A stretch of 64,000 bases of DNA from JANLYC01 sp963815445 (GCA_963815445.1 CAWFGV010000005.1:558001-622000); one strand, 5' to 3'. Numbered from the stretch's first letter, positions 8,517 through 17,263 are shown. Notes: generated by a model not told the origin, from the letters alone. Numbers and translations: made by a program.

Positions 8517-9266
8517 ATGATCAAGGTCGGAGTCATCGGGTGCGCGGGCATGATGGGGAGCCTCGCGTGCGAGACGATCGAGGCGGCAGCGGGGCTCGAG
8601 CTGGTCGCCGGCGTCGACGAGGGGGACGAGCTCGATGCTGTTGCCGCCGCTGATGTCGCCGTGGACTTCACGCATCCCGGGGTGGTCATGGGTCACGTCA
8701 CCTGGTGCATCGAGCACGGCGTTCACCTGGTCGCGGGCACGTCGGGTTTCACAGACGATCGGCTGGCGACGATTCAGGAGCAGCTCGGCGCGGAGCCGGC
8801 AACCGCCGTCCTCGTCGTACCGAACTTCTCGATCGGTGCGGTGCTGATGATGCGGTTCGCTGCCGAGGCGGCCCGGTTCTTCGAGTCGGTCGAGATCGTC
8901 GAGCTGCACCATCCGACCAAGCGCGACGCGCCGTCGGGTACGGCGATCCGGACAGCGCAGCTGGTGGCTGCCGCGCGGGCGGACGCGGGGCTGGCGGCCA
9001 TGCCCGACGCGACGGCGGACGACCCGGTCGGCGCGCGCGGCGGCACCGTCGAGGGCGTGCCCGTGCACAGCGTCCGGGCCCGCGGTCTGGTCGCCCACCA
9101 GGAGGTCATCCTCGGCAACCTAGGCGAGACGCTGACGATCCGCCACGACATGCCCGACCGGGCGGCTGCGATGCCAGCACTGGTGTCTGCCATCAGGGCG
9201 GTCGGCGACATGCGCGGCCTGGTGGTCGGCCTGGAACGTGTCCTCGGTCTCGACCCCACCCCCTGA
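8517..9266 (+). CDS. dapB: 4-hydroxy-tetrahydrodipicolinate reductase
   Basis: DapB reduces 4-hydroxy-tetrahydrodipicolinate with NAD(P)H in the diaminopimelate/lysine pathway. The 249-residue protein shows the Rossmann start VGVIGCAGMMG, DFTHPGV, GTSGFTDD, the substrate-binding signature ELHHPTKRDAPSGTA and the C-terminal AAAMPALVSAIRAV. Length is normal. It appears leaderless, with TAGGCT six bases upstream. dapA, the preceding enzyme, is encoded about 50 kb away at 59.5 kb in this window; in many actinobacteria dapB, a thymidylate synthase, dapA and rnj lie close together. Confidence 0.96.
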   Translation: MIKVGVIGCAGMMGSLACETIEAAAGLELVAGVDEGDELDAVAAADVAVDFTHPGVVMGHVTWCIEHGVHLVAGTSGFTDDRLATIQEQLGAEPATAVLVVPNFSIGAVLMMRFAAEAARFFESVEIVELHHPTKRDAPSGTAIRTAQLVAAARADAGLAAMPDATADDPVGARGGTVEGVPVHSVRARGLVAHQEVILGNLGETLTIRHDMPDRAAAMPALVSAIRAVGDMRGLVVGLERVLGLDPTP

Positions 9267-9272
9267 CCCTTG

Positions 9273-9320
9273 ACGTTTGCCTTGTTCACAAGCCAGGTGG
9301 CTTGTGAACAAGGCAAACGT
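9273..9320. terminator. 48-bp perfect palindrome (family B), likely bidirectional terminator
   Basis: Two perfect 23-base arms starting ACGTTTGCCTTGTTCACAAG flank a 2-base centre, GG. The element lies seven bases after dapB and before the convergent azlCD genes, where a two-way terminator is expected. An almost identical palindrome with centre CC (same sequence, opposite orientation) occurs at 21614-21661. GGGTTTGCCTTG near 9336 looks like a further partial arm. Confidence 0.8.
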
Positions 9321-9349
9321 GCCGTGGCCACATAGGGTTTGCCTTGCCC

Positions 9350-9415
9350 ACCTTGGCGGTATGGCGTCCCGCCCGGCCGACAGGTGACGGCCACCTCAAC
9401 CTTGGCAGTATGGCG
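9350..9415. repeat. 17-bp direct repeat in the dapB-azlD gap
   Basis: ACCTTGGCGGTATGGCG (9350-9366) recurs as ACCTTGGCAGTATGGCG (9399-9415), one mismatch, 49 bases apart. The rest of the 9267-9500 gap holds only the family B palindrome. Confidence 0.6.
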
Positions 9416-9500
9416 GCGGGGCAGCACACCTGCCGGGCCACCCACCGGACCCAGACGAGCGCACGCAGAATCTGACCAGCCCGGCCCCGGGGCCAGCTCC

Positions 9501-9800
9501 CTACACCACCAGGCGGATCACGGCCGTCGTCGTCGCGGCAACCACGACGACCACGAGGAACGGCGCCTTGAGCAACAGCGCCACGACCCCCGCGCCTACT
9601 CCGAGAAGCCGCGCGTCGGCGGTCAGGTCCTGACCCGCGGAGAACGCCTGCACTGCGACCAGCGCCCCGAGCAACGCCACCGGCAACAGGTCGGCCATCC
9701 GCCGGGCCAGGGGGCGGTCGAGCACGCGGTCCGGTACCGACAGGCCCGCCAGCTTGAGCAGGTAGCAACCGACAGCAGTCACGATGATCGCCAACCACAT
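9501..9800 (-). CDS. azlD: Branched-chain amino acid exporter small subunit, AzlD family
   Basis: A 99-residue protein with four hydrophobic stretches and the AzlD pattern: a transmembrane start (MWLAIIVTAVGCYLLKLAG), then DRPLARRMADLLPVALLGALVAVQ. It partners AzlC to export branched-chain amino acids, as BrnE does with BrnF in Corynebacterium. Its ATG overlaps the azlC stop codon by the classic ATGA arrangement, so translation is coupled. Substrate range cannot be read from sequence. Confidence 0.88.
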   Translation of the reverse strand: MWLAIIVTAVGCYLLKLAGLSVPDRVLDRPLARRMADLLPVALLGALVAVQAFSAGQDLTADARLLGVGAGVVALLLKAPFLVVVVVAATTTAVIRLVV

Positions 9801-10594
9801 CAGCCCGTCTCCCCCCTCGAGTCGGTGACGTGCTCACCCGGACCGAAGTCCTCGAGCCCGACATCGAGAACCGGTTCGACCTCGTCGCGGCCCGGTCTTG
9901 AGTTGCCGCGAGCCAACGCCGCCAGCACCGCGATCCCCGCGGCCGCGATGATCGGGAGTCCGGGACGGGTGAACGGCACCAGGCTCAACGCCAGCAGGGC
10001 AGCCGCCACGGCGGTCAGCCGGGGGAGTGCGTGGTCCAGCCGCGGCCACAGCAGGGCAAGGAAGGCGGCGGGCACCGCGGCGTCGAGTCCGTAGGCGTTG
10101 GTGTCACCCATGGAACTGCCGGCGACGGCCCCTAACAGGGTGGCCAGGTTCCACAACACGAACACGGAGATCCCGGTCGCGAAGAAACCGAGAGGGGCAT
10201 CGCGCGGATCCTCCGCCTTCAAGGACATGGCTGTCGACTCGTCGATGACCAGCTGGGCACCGGCCAGCCGGCGTACGCCGCGCAAAGCCAACAGCGACGC
10301 CAGCGTGAGCCCGTAGAGCGTGTTACGGGTGCCCAGCATCAACGCCGTGACCGCACCCGACAACGGCGCACCTCCCGTGGCGACGACACCGAGCAACGCG
10401 AACTGCGACGCGCCCGTGAAGACCAGCAGGCTCAGCGCACACGCCTGGGCCACCGTGAAACCCGACGCGGTGGCGATCGCCCCGAACGAGACGCCGTACG
10501 CCCCGGTGGCAAGACCGACACCCAACGAGTCGACCAGCAGCTGCCGGCGCGCCGGTGTCCAGGGAGTCGGAACTCGCAGACGTGGGCGCGGCAC
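9800..10594 (-). CDS. azlC: Branched-chain amino acid exporter large subunit, AzlC family
   Basis: A 264-residue membrane protein with the AzlC/BrnF signature FTGASQFALLGVV and the N-terminal region GLATGAYGVSFGAIA. About seven hydrophobic helices are followed by a hydrophilic acidic tail of some 35 residues (RGNSRPGRDEVEPVLDVGLE), longer than usual. The start at 10594 gives a basic, Pro-rich N-terminus typical of the family. It forms a two-gene operon with azlD, overlapping by four bases. No Lrp-type regulator is adjacent. Confidence 0.88.
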   Translation of the reverse strand: MPRPRLRVPTPWTPARRQLLVDSLGVGLATGAYGVSFGAIATASGFTVAQACALSLLVFTGASQFALLGVVATGGAPLSGAVTALMLGTRNTLYGLTLASLLALRGVRRLAGAQLVIDESTAMSLKAEDPRDAPLGFFATGISVFVLWNLATLLGAVAGSSMGDTNAYGLDAAVPAAFLALLWPRLDHALPRLTAVAAALLALSLVPFTRPGLPIIAAAGIAVLAALARGNSRPGRDEVEPVLDVGLEDFGPGEHVTDSRGETG

Positions 10595-10683
10595 TCGGGG
10601 ACGGTACCGCAGGCCGCCCTCACTCCTGGACCACGGGGACCCCAGGGGAGCGCAACGTCGGTGGGCGGTTCTAGCATCGGCTC

Positions 10684-10725
10684 ATGGCTCCGACCAACGG
10701 CTCGAGGGCAGCTGCAGATGGCTGA
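10684..10725 (+). CDS. Possible 13-codon leaderless upstream ORF
   Basis: TAGCAT at 10672-10677 lies six bases before an ATG at 10684, the spacing used by leaderless genes in this window. The resulting ORF (MAPTNGSRAAADG, TGA at 10723-10725) overlaps the ATG of the MmcQ/YjbR gene at 10718 in a different frame. This would couple translation of the second gene to the short one. No ribosome binding site is evident for either start. Confidence 0.4.
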   Translation: MAPTNGSRAAADG

Positions 10726-11125
10726 CGCGGACGACGTACGCCGGGTGGCGCTCAGCCTGCCGCACGTCGAAGAGATCGACAGCGACGGTTTCGACTTCCG
10801 GGTCGGCAACCGAGGTTTCGTGTGGTCCTACCCGGAGCGGCGCCCCGGCCACCCGCGGCGCATCCGAACCGACATCGCGGTGCTCTTTGTCGGTGACGAA
10901 GCCGAGAAACAGGCGCTCGTGCTCGGCGAGCCCGACCTCTTCTTCACCACACCGCACTACGACGGCTGGCCGCTGGTGCTGCTGCGCCTGTTCGACGTCG
11001 ACGTCGAGCGCCTCGACGAGCTCGTGACCGACGGCTGGCGGATGCGTGCCCCCGCAGAGCTGGTGCCCGACCTCGACGGCCCCCGGAGCCGCGGCGCACG
11101 AGACAGCCAGACCCGCCGGGGCTAG
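10718..11125 (+). CDS. MmcQ/YjbR family protein
   Basis: A 135-residue protein of the MmcQ/YjbR fold, which resembles a double-wing DNA-binding domain but is often of unknown function. Supporting pattern: DDVRRVALSLPHVEE at the start, the central WSYPERRPGHPRR and ADVAVLF-like strand, then PDLFFTTPHYDGWPLVLLRL and LDELVTDGWRMRAP. The ATG at 10718 gives the usual family start; it overlaps a short upstream ORF. Its stop codon shares the palindrome CTAG with the stop codon of the convergent acetyltransferase gene. Confidence 0.82.
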   Translation: MADADDVRRVALSLPHVEEIDSDGFDFRVGNRGFVWSYPERRPGHPRRIRTDIAVLFVGDEAEKQALVLGEPDLFFTTPHYDGWPLVLLRLFDVDVERLDELVTDGWRMRAPAELVPDLDGPRSRGARDSQTRRG

Positions 11126-11685
11126 TCGCTCAGATCGGTGTGCAGACGCACCTGATTGACCAGCACGCTGCCGTCCCCATGGAGGTCGAGCTCGCGATGC
11201 GCTCCATCGGGTGCCCACCCTTGTTCGGTGAGAAAGCCACGCAAGGCGTCGTTGGTCGACGTGAGCCAGATCGTCGCACGGCGGAACTTGTCCGAGCGCA
11301 TCGTGTCGACAGCAGCGTGCAGCAGCCGCGAACCGTGCCCGGTGTGAGCGTGTGGCGGGTCGATCACGAACTCGGTGAGCTCGCCGTCGACGGCGGGGTC
11401 AGCGTCAGCGTCGGTGGCCGGGGCGGTGGCCGCGAAACCGCGCACGGTGGCACGTTCGAGAGCGACGAGCACCCGCTGACGCGCCTCTTTCGGCCGGGCG
11501 ATCGACGTTAGCCAGACCGCCTCGAAGCTGTCTTCCGGAAGAGCGTCGAGCACGTTCGTGGGGAGGATGCCGGTGTACGCGTCGCGCCAGGCCCTCACCT
11601 GGACGCCGGCGATGGCGGCCGCGTCATCGGCCCAGGCAACGCGGACACTGACGTCGGCGGTAGGTCTGGCCGAGGATGCGCTCAT
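11122..11685 (-). CDS. GNAT family N-acetyltransferase
   Basis: A 187-residue acetyltransferase. The N-terminal strand-helix (VSVRVAWADDAAAIAGVQVRAW) and the acetyl-CoA binding region (LTEFVIDPPHAHTGHGSRLL) fit the GNAT fold; the usual R/QxxGxG/A loop is seen as HTGHGSRLL. The ATG at 11685 is chosen because the longer open frame upstream is arginine-rich and not family-like. The substrate is unknown. The gene overlaps the converging MmcQ/YjbR gene by four bases, the stop codons sharing CTAG at 11122-11125. Confidence 0.8.
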   Translation of the reverse strand: MSASSARPTADVSVRVAWADDAAAIAGVQVRAWRDAYTGILPTNVLDALPEDSFEAVWLTSIARPKEARQRVLVALERATVRGFAATAPATDADADPAVDGELTEFVIDPPHAHTGHGSRLLHAAVDTMRSDKFRRATIWLTSTNDALRGFLTEQGWAPDGAHRELDLHGDGSVLVNQVRLHTDLSD

Positions 11686-11770
11686 GTGCCGATTGTTCCA
11701 GTCGCGCGAACGACGGCCGGGGCCAGGCCCCAGCCGCCGTACGGCGTCACCTCGTTCAGCGCGGGCAGGC

Positions 11771-13222
11771 TCAGTCGCTGGCCGGGGTGATGTTCTGGTT
11801 GATGTGGAACATGTTGTCCGGGTCATAGCTGCGCTTGACCTGAGCCAACCTGTCGTAGTTGCCCTTGTACGACGCCCGGACCCGATCGCCGCCTTCGTCC
11901 ATCAGGAAGTTGACGTAAGCGCCTCCCGCCGAGCTGGGGTGCAGGTCCTCCCAGTACTGCTTCGTCCAGTCCGTGATCAGCTGGTTGTTGGCGGGGTCCG
12001 GGTCGACGCCGACGATGACGCCGGCCCAGCCGCCGTCTCGGTAGGCGAAGGCGGTCTGGTCCTCACCGACCCGGGCCGCATAGCCGTCGATGGGGTAGAG
12101 GTGCATCGTGGAGTGCCCGGTGGGGAGGTTGGCCGCGTGCTTCTGGTGCATCTCGATGGCCTCGTCGGTGATCTCGTTGAAGAAGTCGGCTCTCCAGTAC
12201 CACTGCAGGCCGGCCGGGTACAACGCGTCGAAGGCACTCTGCAGCGCCGAGAACGGCATGTCGTGCACACCCACCAGCAACGGGGACCCGAACTCCTTGA
12301 TCGGCGCCAACACTTCGTCTGCGTGCTCGCCCGGCCCGGTGTAGCACCAGACGATCCCGCACGACTTCGTGCCCCAGAGCTCTTCGGGGAAGGGCGGTGC
12401 CGGCGGGATGGTGAGCATGCCGAGCCAGCCGTTGAGCTCCTCCGGCAGGGATGGCAGGAGCTCGCGGTACCAGCGCATCACCTCAGCGGCGTCGTCGAGC
12501 GAGTACAGGATCGGTCCACCCACGATCGTGCCGTGGTCACCGATGTCGTGGCAGCGGAACGTGAACTCCGTGACCACCCCGAAGTTGCCGCCACCGCCGC
12601 GCAGCGCCCAGAAGAGGTCCGGGTGCGACGACGCAGTGGTGGTGACGAGCTGACCGTCGGCCAGCACGACGTCGGCGGCCAACAGGTTGTCGATGGTGAG
12701 GCCGAAGCGCCGGGTGAGGTACCCGATGCCGCCGCCCAGCGTCAGTCCGCCGACACCGGTCGACGACAGGAATCCGGACGGTGTGGCCATCCCGAACGGC
12801 ACGGTCGCGGCGTCCACGTCGTTCCAGGTGCAGCCGCCCTCGACGCGAACGGTGTGCTCGTCGGCGTCAACCGTGACCGAACGCATGGTGGAGAGGTCGA
12901 TCACCAGGGCGTCGTTCCAGACGCCCAGACCGCCGGCGTTGTGGCCGCCACCGCGGATCGCGACCTCGACGCCCATCTCGCGGGCGGCGTTCACGCAGGC
13001 GACCACGTCGGCGGCGTTGGCGCAGCGGGCGATCGCAAGCGGTCGACGATCGATCATGCCGTTGTAGACGGCTCGGGCCTCGTCATACCCGGGGTCTGAT
13101 GGGGTGATCAGGGCGCCGCGAAGTCTCTCCCCGAGCGCCGTGAGCTCGGCCCCGCCCTGACGGGGGACCGATGGCTGGCCGGTTGACTGGGCCGTCCCAG
13201 TCGAGGCCGGTGTCGTGTTCAT
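11771..13222 (-). CDS. BBE-type FAD-linked oxidoreductase
   Basis: A 483-residue flavoprotein with an N-terminal FAD-binding (PCMH/VAO) domain and a C-terminal berberine-bridge-like segment (YDPDNMFHINQNI). Both residues for bicovalent FAD attachment are visible: His94 in RGGGHN and Cys131 in EGGCTW. TGVGGLTLGGGIGYLTRRFG is the characteristic FAD loop. Such enzymes oxidise sugars, alcohols or secondary metabolites with O2; the substrate is unknown. The ATG at 13222 is preferred over 13231 because GAAGGA is spaced correctly for it. No obvious secretion signal or biosynthetic cluster is present. Confidence 0.9.
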   Translation of the reverse strand: MNTTPASTGTAQSTGQPSVPRQGGAELTALGERLRGALITPSDPGYDEARAVYNGMIDRRPLAIARCANAADVVACVNAAREMGVEVAIRGGGHNAGGLGVWNDALVIDLSTMRSVTVDADEHTVRVEGGCTWNDVDAATVPFGMATPSGFLSSTGVGGLTLGGGIGYLTRRFGLTIDNLLAADVVLADGQLVTTTASSHPDLFWALRGGGGNFGVVTEFTFRCHDIGDHGTIVGGPILYSLDDAAEVMRWYRELLPSLPEELNGWLGMLTIPPAPPFPEELWGTKSCGIVWCYTGPGEHADEVLAPIKEFGSPLLVGVHDMPFSALQSAFDALYPAGLQWYWRADFFNEITDEAIEMHQKHAANLPTGHSTMHLYPIDGYAARVGEDQTAFAYRDGGWAGVIVGVDPDPANNQLITDWTKQYWEDLHPSSAGGAYVNFLMDEGGDRVRASYKGNYDRLAQVKRSYDPDNMFHINQNITPASD

Positions 13223-13456
13223 CTGAATCATTCCTTCGTGAGTTGCCTGGGTGAGTGAATGGTCCTCACGCTAGGGAGCGGCCGTTCGCGCACCGTTCCG
13301 CAATCGTCAAACGGCGAAGATTCTCGACGAAATCCTGCCGGCAGGCGCGGACATCCGTCCGGATCGTCTCTTACTGGGTGTCCCTATTGATGTCAGAAGC
13401 ATCCGCACATGGCTCCCTTTGCGGTCGCCTCAAGACGCAGATGACACCATGGCCAC

Positions 13457-14014
13457 GTGGGTCAACCTGAGTTTCGCTACGACGTCCGAAGCGTCATCAG
13501 CAGGCGCGAGGTCCTGCATGGGCGGCTATGGATGGAACATCCGGTGACAGTGGTCGAGGATCGCGGCGACATCCTGGCCGTTTGGCTGGAGCCAGGGTCC
13601 CGCTTCGTTTTCCACGACCATCCGATCGGTCCTCATCCATGGTCGGGCGCAGATGCTTGGGGCGGAACTCACGTGTTGCAACTCCACCGCAGCGGCGACC
13701 TCTACTCCGTGTGGAAGTTCTTCAACGAAAGGGAGTTCACCCACTGGTACATCAACTTCGAGGCAGCGGTTGTGCGTCATCTCGACGGCTTCGACACCGA
13801 CGATTACGGACTCGATCTGGTCATCGACCGTGATGGCACTGCAACGTGGAAGGACGTCGAGCATCTCGGGGCGATGCTTCGCTCAGGGCGCATGACCGAA
13901 CGCCAGGTCATCGACGTTCTCTCGCAAGCCGAGGGCGTCAGCACTCTGCTGGAGCAGGATCAGCGTTGGTGGTCAGATTGGGACCTCTGGACGCCTGAGT
14001 CGATGTCGGACTAG
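13457..14014 (+). CDS. DUF402 (FomD-like) domain protein
   Basis: A 185-residue protein with the DUF402 pattern: HGRLWMEHPVTVVEDRGD, then the core HWYINFEAAVVRHLDGFDTD, LDLVIDRDGTATWKDVEHL. This family includes FomD-like nucleotide hydrolases and many actinobacterial proteins of unknown role. The acidic and Trp/Lys residues of the core are present. The GTG at 13457 starts the protein; no strong ribosome binding site is seen. The 230 bases between this gene and the divergent FAD oxidase should hold both promoters, but no clear element stands out. Confidence 0.72.
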   Translation: MGQPEFRYDVRSVISRREVLHGRLWMEHPVTVVEDRGDILAVWLEPGSRFVFHDHPIGPHPWSGADAWGGTHVLQLHRSGDLYSVWKFFNEREFTHWYINFEAAVVRHLDGFDTDDYGLDLVIDRDGTATWKDVEHLGAMLRSGRMTERQVIDVLSQAEGVSTLLEQDQRWWSDWDLWTPESMSD

Positions 14015-14165
14015 CCCAATCCAACGACTGCTCATCAGCGTGAGCGGGTTCTGCGTCGACTGACGGGCCGGGGCGGCCTGTGATGAGCGACGAGATACCT
14101 CCAGGGGTTCTCAATGCCGCGGAAGGCTCGCCCCGACCCAGCTTGTGGACGCGGGACGCGTCAGG

Positions 14166-14975
14166 TTAGGCAGCCACCTCGGTGAGCGTCCTGGTCGGCT
14201 TGTGGCGGGTGCCGTGGGTGGCGATGTCGGGATCCCATGCCTGGCCGGTGGTGATGACGGCATGGAGCTTTCGCAGGATCGCACCAGCAAGGACGGTCTG
14301 GGCCTGAGTGGGTTTGAGCTTGTTGGTCTCGCGGGTGGTGAGGTGCCGGTAGCGGGCGGCATAGACAGGGTTGCTCTTCGCCGCGCCCCAGACCGCGCCC
14401 CAGACCGCTCGCCAGGCCGCGGTCCGTAGGTGCGGGCGGCCGGCCCCGCTCAGGCGGGCGCGTCCAGCGAAGGTGCCGAACATGCGTTGGCGCGGCGCGA
14501 GTCCGGCGTGCTTGACCACCGCGCGGGAGCTGGTGAAGCGACGCAGGTCGCCGGTCTCCGCGAGGATCGCAGCAGCCCCGACCGGGCAGAGGCCCTTGAT
14601 CGAGCAGGCCAGCCCGGTCACCTGCAGGGCGTCGAGAACAGCGACCATGCGCGCCTCGGTGCCAGCCAGCTTGGCCCGGGCGGTGTCCCAGTCCTCGATG
14701 AGCCAGCCGATGCGTCGGAAGGCACCGAGGCGGTGCGCGACCACCCCAGCGGGGTCGGCCATGGCGGCATAGAGGTTGCGCAGGATCCGCAGGCAGGGGC
14801 GGATCTTCGCGCGGCGGGTGAGTTCCTTGCGGACCACGTGCTCGAAGCGGGCCGGGCGCAGCCTGCTGGTGCGGGTGAAGTCGCCACCGTCGCGGGTCAT
14901 GATCACGTGCATCGCGGCGAGCCAGGTGTGGGACTTGAACGGCTGCTGGGCGGTGGCCACGGCCGCGGGCCACAC
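14166..14975 (-). pseudogene. IS110-family transposase relic (C-terminal part)
   Basis: About 270 residues remain. They contain the Transposase_20 region of IS110 elements (LACSIKGLCPVGAAAILAET, DLRRFTSSRAVVKHAGLAPR, SGAGRPHLRTAAWRAVW), which normally follows an N-terminal DEDD/RuvC-like catalytic domain. That domain is missing: an in-frame TAG lies just upstream of 14975 and the preceding sequence does not continue the family. The relic is therefore inactive. The 150 bases downstream (14015-14165) should contain the old element end, but no terminal repeat can be defined, as expected for IS110. Confidence 0.78.
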
Positions 14976-15030
14976 GCATCGCCGGACCTACCGATGAGCG
15001 GTCGCCCGGCGGCAGCGTGAGATGCAGCCG

Positions 15031-15207
15031 TCAGAGTCCAGCGTCGAACGACGCCTCGGACAACAGCCAGACGGCGAATCCAACACCGATGAGCATCAAC
15101 AAGACGGCGTTGGCCGCTCTCGGGCTGGTCGCATCAGCGAGCGTCCGCCAACCGATGACGAGCGAACCGACCAGCACCAGAGCCACGAGAAGGAGAATGA
15201 TCACCAT
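15031..15207 (-). CDS. Small two-helix membrane protein (58 aa)
   Basis: A short frame encodes two hydrophobic helices (MVIILLLVALVLVGSLVIG and ANAVLLMLIGVGFAVWLL) joined by a hydrophilic loop WRTLADATSPRA, ending SEASFDAGL. It looks like a genuine small membrane protein rather than chance sequence, because hydrophobic codons keep the G/C third-position bias. The ATG at 15207 lacks a clear ribosome binding site. It sits between the IS110 relic and the YCII gene. The remaining 14976-15392 gap shows nothing else. No function can be assigned. Confidence 0.5.
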   Translation of the reverse strand: MVIILLLVALVLVGSLVIGWRTLADATSPRAANAVLLMLIGVGFAVWLLSEASFDAGL

Positions 15208-15392
15208 CGAATACTAAGGCGGTGGCGCGACGCCATCGGAATCTCGGCCGCTACTGCCGCGGATAGTGCGCGGTCGTGCCGCTGAGCGTGCCAAGCACCT
15301 AGATTCCTTCCTGTGTCTGTCGAATGGGGCTGTCGCCGTTCGTGGTGCAGTAGAGGGTGGACGACGGGTCCACCTCCAAGGAGGGAGTAGAC

Positions 15393-15752
15393 GTGACCGA
15401 GTTTCTCATCGCGTTCAACGACGAGTGGGTGCCCGACTACGCCGAAGAGCAGATGGCGGAGAGGTTTGAGGCTGTGAAGGCGTTGCGGTCTGAGATGGAG
15501 GATGCGGGAGTCCTCATCTTCACCGGTGGCCTGGACGACTCCCCTGCCTTCAGCGTCGACGCGTCGAGTGGCACGCCGATGTTCACCGATGGTCCGTTCG
15601 TCGAGACCAAGGAGCACCTCGGCGGCTTCGCCGTCATCGATGTCGCCGACGAGGAGGAAGCGCGGCTGTGGGCGGGCAAGGTCGCGGTGGCGTGCGGTTG
15701 GCCCCAGGAGGTGCGACGCTTCGGAGTTGCGACGCAGGGTCCAGAGAACTAA
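15393..15752 (+). CDS. YCII-related domain protein
   Basis: A 119-residue ferredoxin-like fold protein of the YCII/DGPF family. The signature DGPFVETKEHLGGFAVIDV is clear. Such proteins are often encoded next to ECF sigma factors or occur as small enzymes or sensors of unknown role. The GTG at 15393 follows AAGGAGGGAG at an ideal distance, which decides the start over a GTG/ATG further upstream. The stop codon overlaps the ATG of the next gene (TAATG), so the two are translationally coupled. Confidence 0.85.
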   Translation: MTEFLIAFNDEWVPDYAEEQMAERFEAVKALRSEMEDAGVLIFTGGLDDSPAFSVDASSGTPMFTDGPFVETKEHLGGFAVIDVADEEEARLWAGKVAVACGWPQEVRRFGVATQGPEN

Positions 15753-16276
15753 TGCCGGAGTCCGAGCCTTTCCTGGGTGGGGACCAAATCAGATTGACCA
15801 ATCAGGCGCCGACGCGAGAGGTTCGGGGAGTGACTTGGCGCATCGAGATTGGTCCGGACCAGCGTCGCGAGGAAGAGACCACTGAACGCCTCGTTGAGCA
15901 CAACCAGGAGGCATCAGTAGCGATCCGTCGGCGGTTCGAGCCGCAGAACCTCCCGGCAAGACCGGTTGCGGCGTACGCGATTGACGACGACGGCGAGCTG
16001 TTGGGCGGCTGTGTCGGCAGCACCGTTGACGTGTGGCAATGGCTGACGGTCGACATGCTGTGGGTGCGGCCGAGCCACCGAGGCAACGGGTTGGGTCGTC
16101 GACTCCTCTCTGCAGTGGAGGAGCAAGCCCGCGAGCGCGGTTGCCGCTGGGCCAAGCTCAACACGTGGGAGTTCCAGGCGCCGGACTTCTATGCCAGATG
16201 TGGTTACGTCATCTACGGTCGGGAGGCAGACTTTCCGCCGGGACACACCAACCATCTGATGCGAAAGGACCTGTGA
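15752..16276 (+). CDS. GNAT family N-acetyltransferase
   Basis: A 174-residue acetyltransferase. The acetyl-CoA binding loop VRPSHRGNGLGRRLLSAVEE and the final LNTWEFQAPDFYARCGY are typical of GNAT enzymes that act on small molecules or antibiotics. The ATG at 15752 overlaps the stop of the YCII gene; a GTG at 15830 would give a shorter but still complete domain. Substrate unknown. The 248 bases after this gene (16277-16524) show no feature I can support. Confidence 0.82.
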   Translation: MPESEPFLGGDQIRLTNQAPTREVRGVTWRIEIGPDQRREEETTERLVEHNQEASVAIRRRFEPQNLPARPVAAYAIDDDGELLGGCVGSTVDVWQWLTVDMLWVRPSHRGNGLGRRLLSAVEEQARERGCRWAKLNTWEFQAPDFYARCGYVIYGREADFPPGHTNHLMRKDL

Positions 16277-16512
16277 CTGATCGCCTTCGTGCGCCACCCC
16301 CGGCGCAATCCGCCGGCAATGCGCAGAGGCTTCGGAAACGACCTCGGCCAGACGTGGTCGCGCACTTCGGCCCGCGGCGAACCTTGTCCAAAGCGAACGC
16401 ACCGGGCGAGGCCGTCAAAGTAGAGAATCCGTTGGCCGAGGCTCCATCCGAGCCGCCGGTCGGGTTCCGCGAGGCGTCAGCAAATCTCGTTGCCCGACGA
16501 CATCACCCCGCT

Positions 16513-16518
16513 TAACCT
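16513..16518 (+). promoter_or_regulatory. -10 element for a leaderless DinB-family mRNA
   Basis: TAACCT lies six bases before the GTG at 16525, consistent with leaderless transcription. No ribosome binding site is visible. Confidence 0.4.
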
Positions 16519-16524
16519 GACCGG

Positions 16525-17121
16525 GTGACGACACCGGACCTGAAGTCGGACCTCATCGGTCATCTCGACCGGCTCAACCAGGCTGTCCTGCACAAGCTCG
16601 AGGGTCTGTCGGAGTACGAACTGCGCCGACCGATGACGCCGACCGCGACCAACCTGCTCGGGGTCGCGATGCATCTGGCCAGCCTGCAGGCGGAGTACTT
16701 CGGGAAGACGTTCGGCCGTCCCTTCCCGCGGGAAGGCGAGATGTACTTCCTCACCGACGAGGACGCCGACCCACAGGACGATCTGTGGGTTCGGCCGGGG
16801 GCGACGTCGGCATGGGTGGTCGGGCTGTACCGCGCGACCTGGGAGCACGCGACGGAGACCTTCGCGACGCTCGACCTGGACTCGCCGGGTCAGATTCCGA
16901 CGAGGCCGTACGCGGAGGTCACACTCGGCGAGATGCTGGTGCACATGGTCGACGAGACCGCCCGCCACGCGGGACACATGGACATCGTGCGGGAGTCGAT
17001 CGACGGTGCCGTCGGCAGGTACGCCGGCGACGGGAACATCATCGACGGCTATGACTGGGCGGCCTACCGGGAACGCGTGGAAGCGGGGGCCCAGGAGGCC
17101 CAGGAGCGCGCCGAGTCCTGA
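16525..17121 (+). CDS. DinB/DUF664 family protein
   Basis: A 198-residue four-helix-bundle protein of the DinB superfamily, DUF664 branch. Candidate metal-binding His residues lie in GVAMHLASLQ and in LVHMVDETARHAGHMDIVRE. Actinobacterial members are thought to be metal-dependent thiol-S-transferase-like enzymes, several of them using mycothiol. The presence of mycothione reductase at 25 kb fits a mycothiol-producing host. The GTG start appears leaderless. It is monocistronic as far as can be seen. Confidence 0.82.
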   Translation: MTTPDLKSDLIGHLDRLNQAVLHKLEGLSEYELRRPMTPTATNLLGVAMHLASLQAEYFGKTFGRPFPREGEMYFLTDEDADPQDDLWVRPGATSAWVVGLYRATWEHATETFATLDLDSPGQIPTRPYAEVTLGEMLVHMVDETARHAGHMDIVRESIDGAVGRYAGDGNIIDGYDWAAYRERVEAGAQEAQERAES

Positions 17122-17263
17122 CGTCTGTCCGCCATGGCGTGGCGGGCAGCCGGGCCCGAGGTGATCGCCTGGAGGAACGTCATTCCGCCGCGATTGAGGC
17201 TGACCCAGCCTTCTAGCTTCCAAGGCGGGTGGGGCATTCGGTTGCCCACCATGCCCTATCCCG

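Noticed and set aside
11558..13099. A 513-codon plus-strand frame opposite the FAD oxidase
   Set aside because: The minus-strand oxidase carries both FAD-attachment residues and the BBE end; the other frame has none.
17064..17252. A 62-codon minus-strand frame beside the mazF fragment
   Set aside because: It overlaps the end of the DinB-family gene antisense and resembles no known antitoxin.
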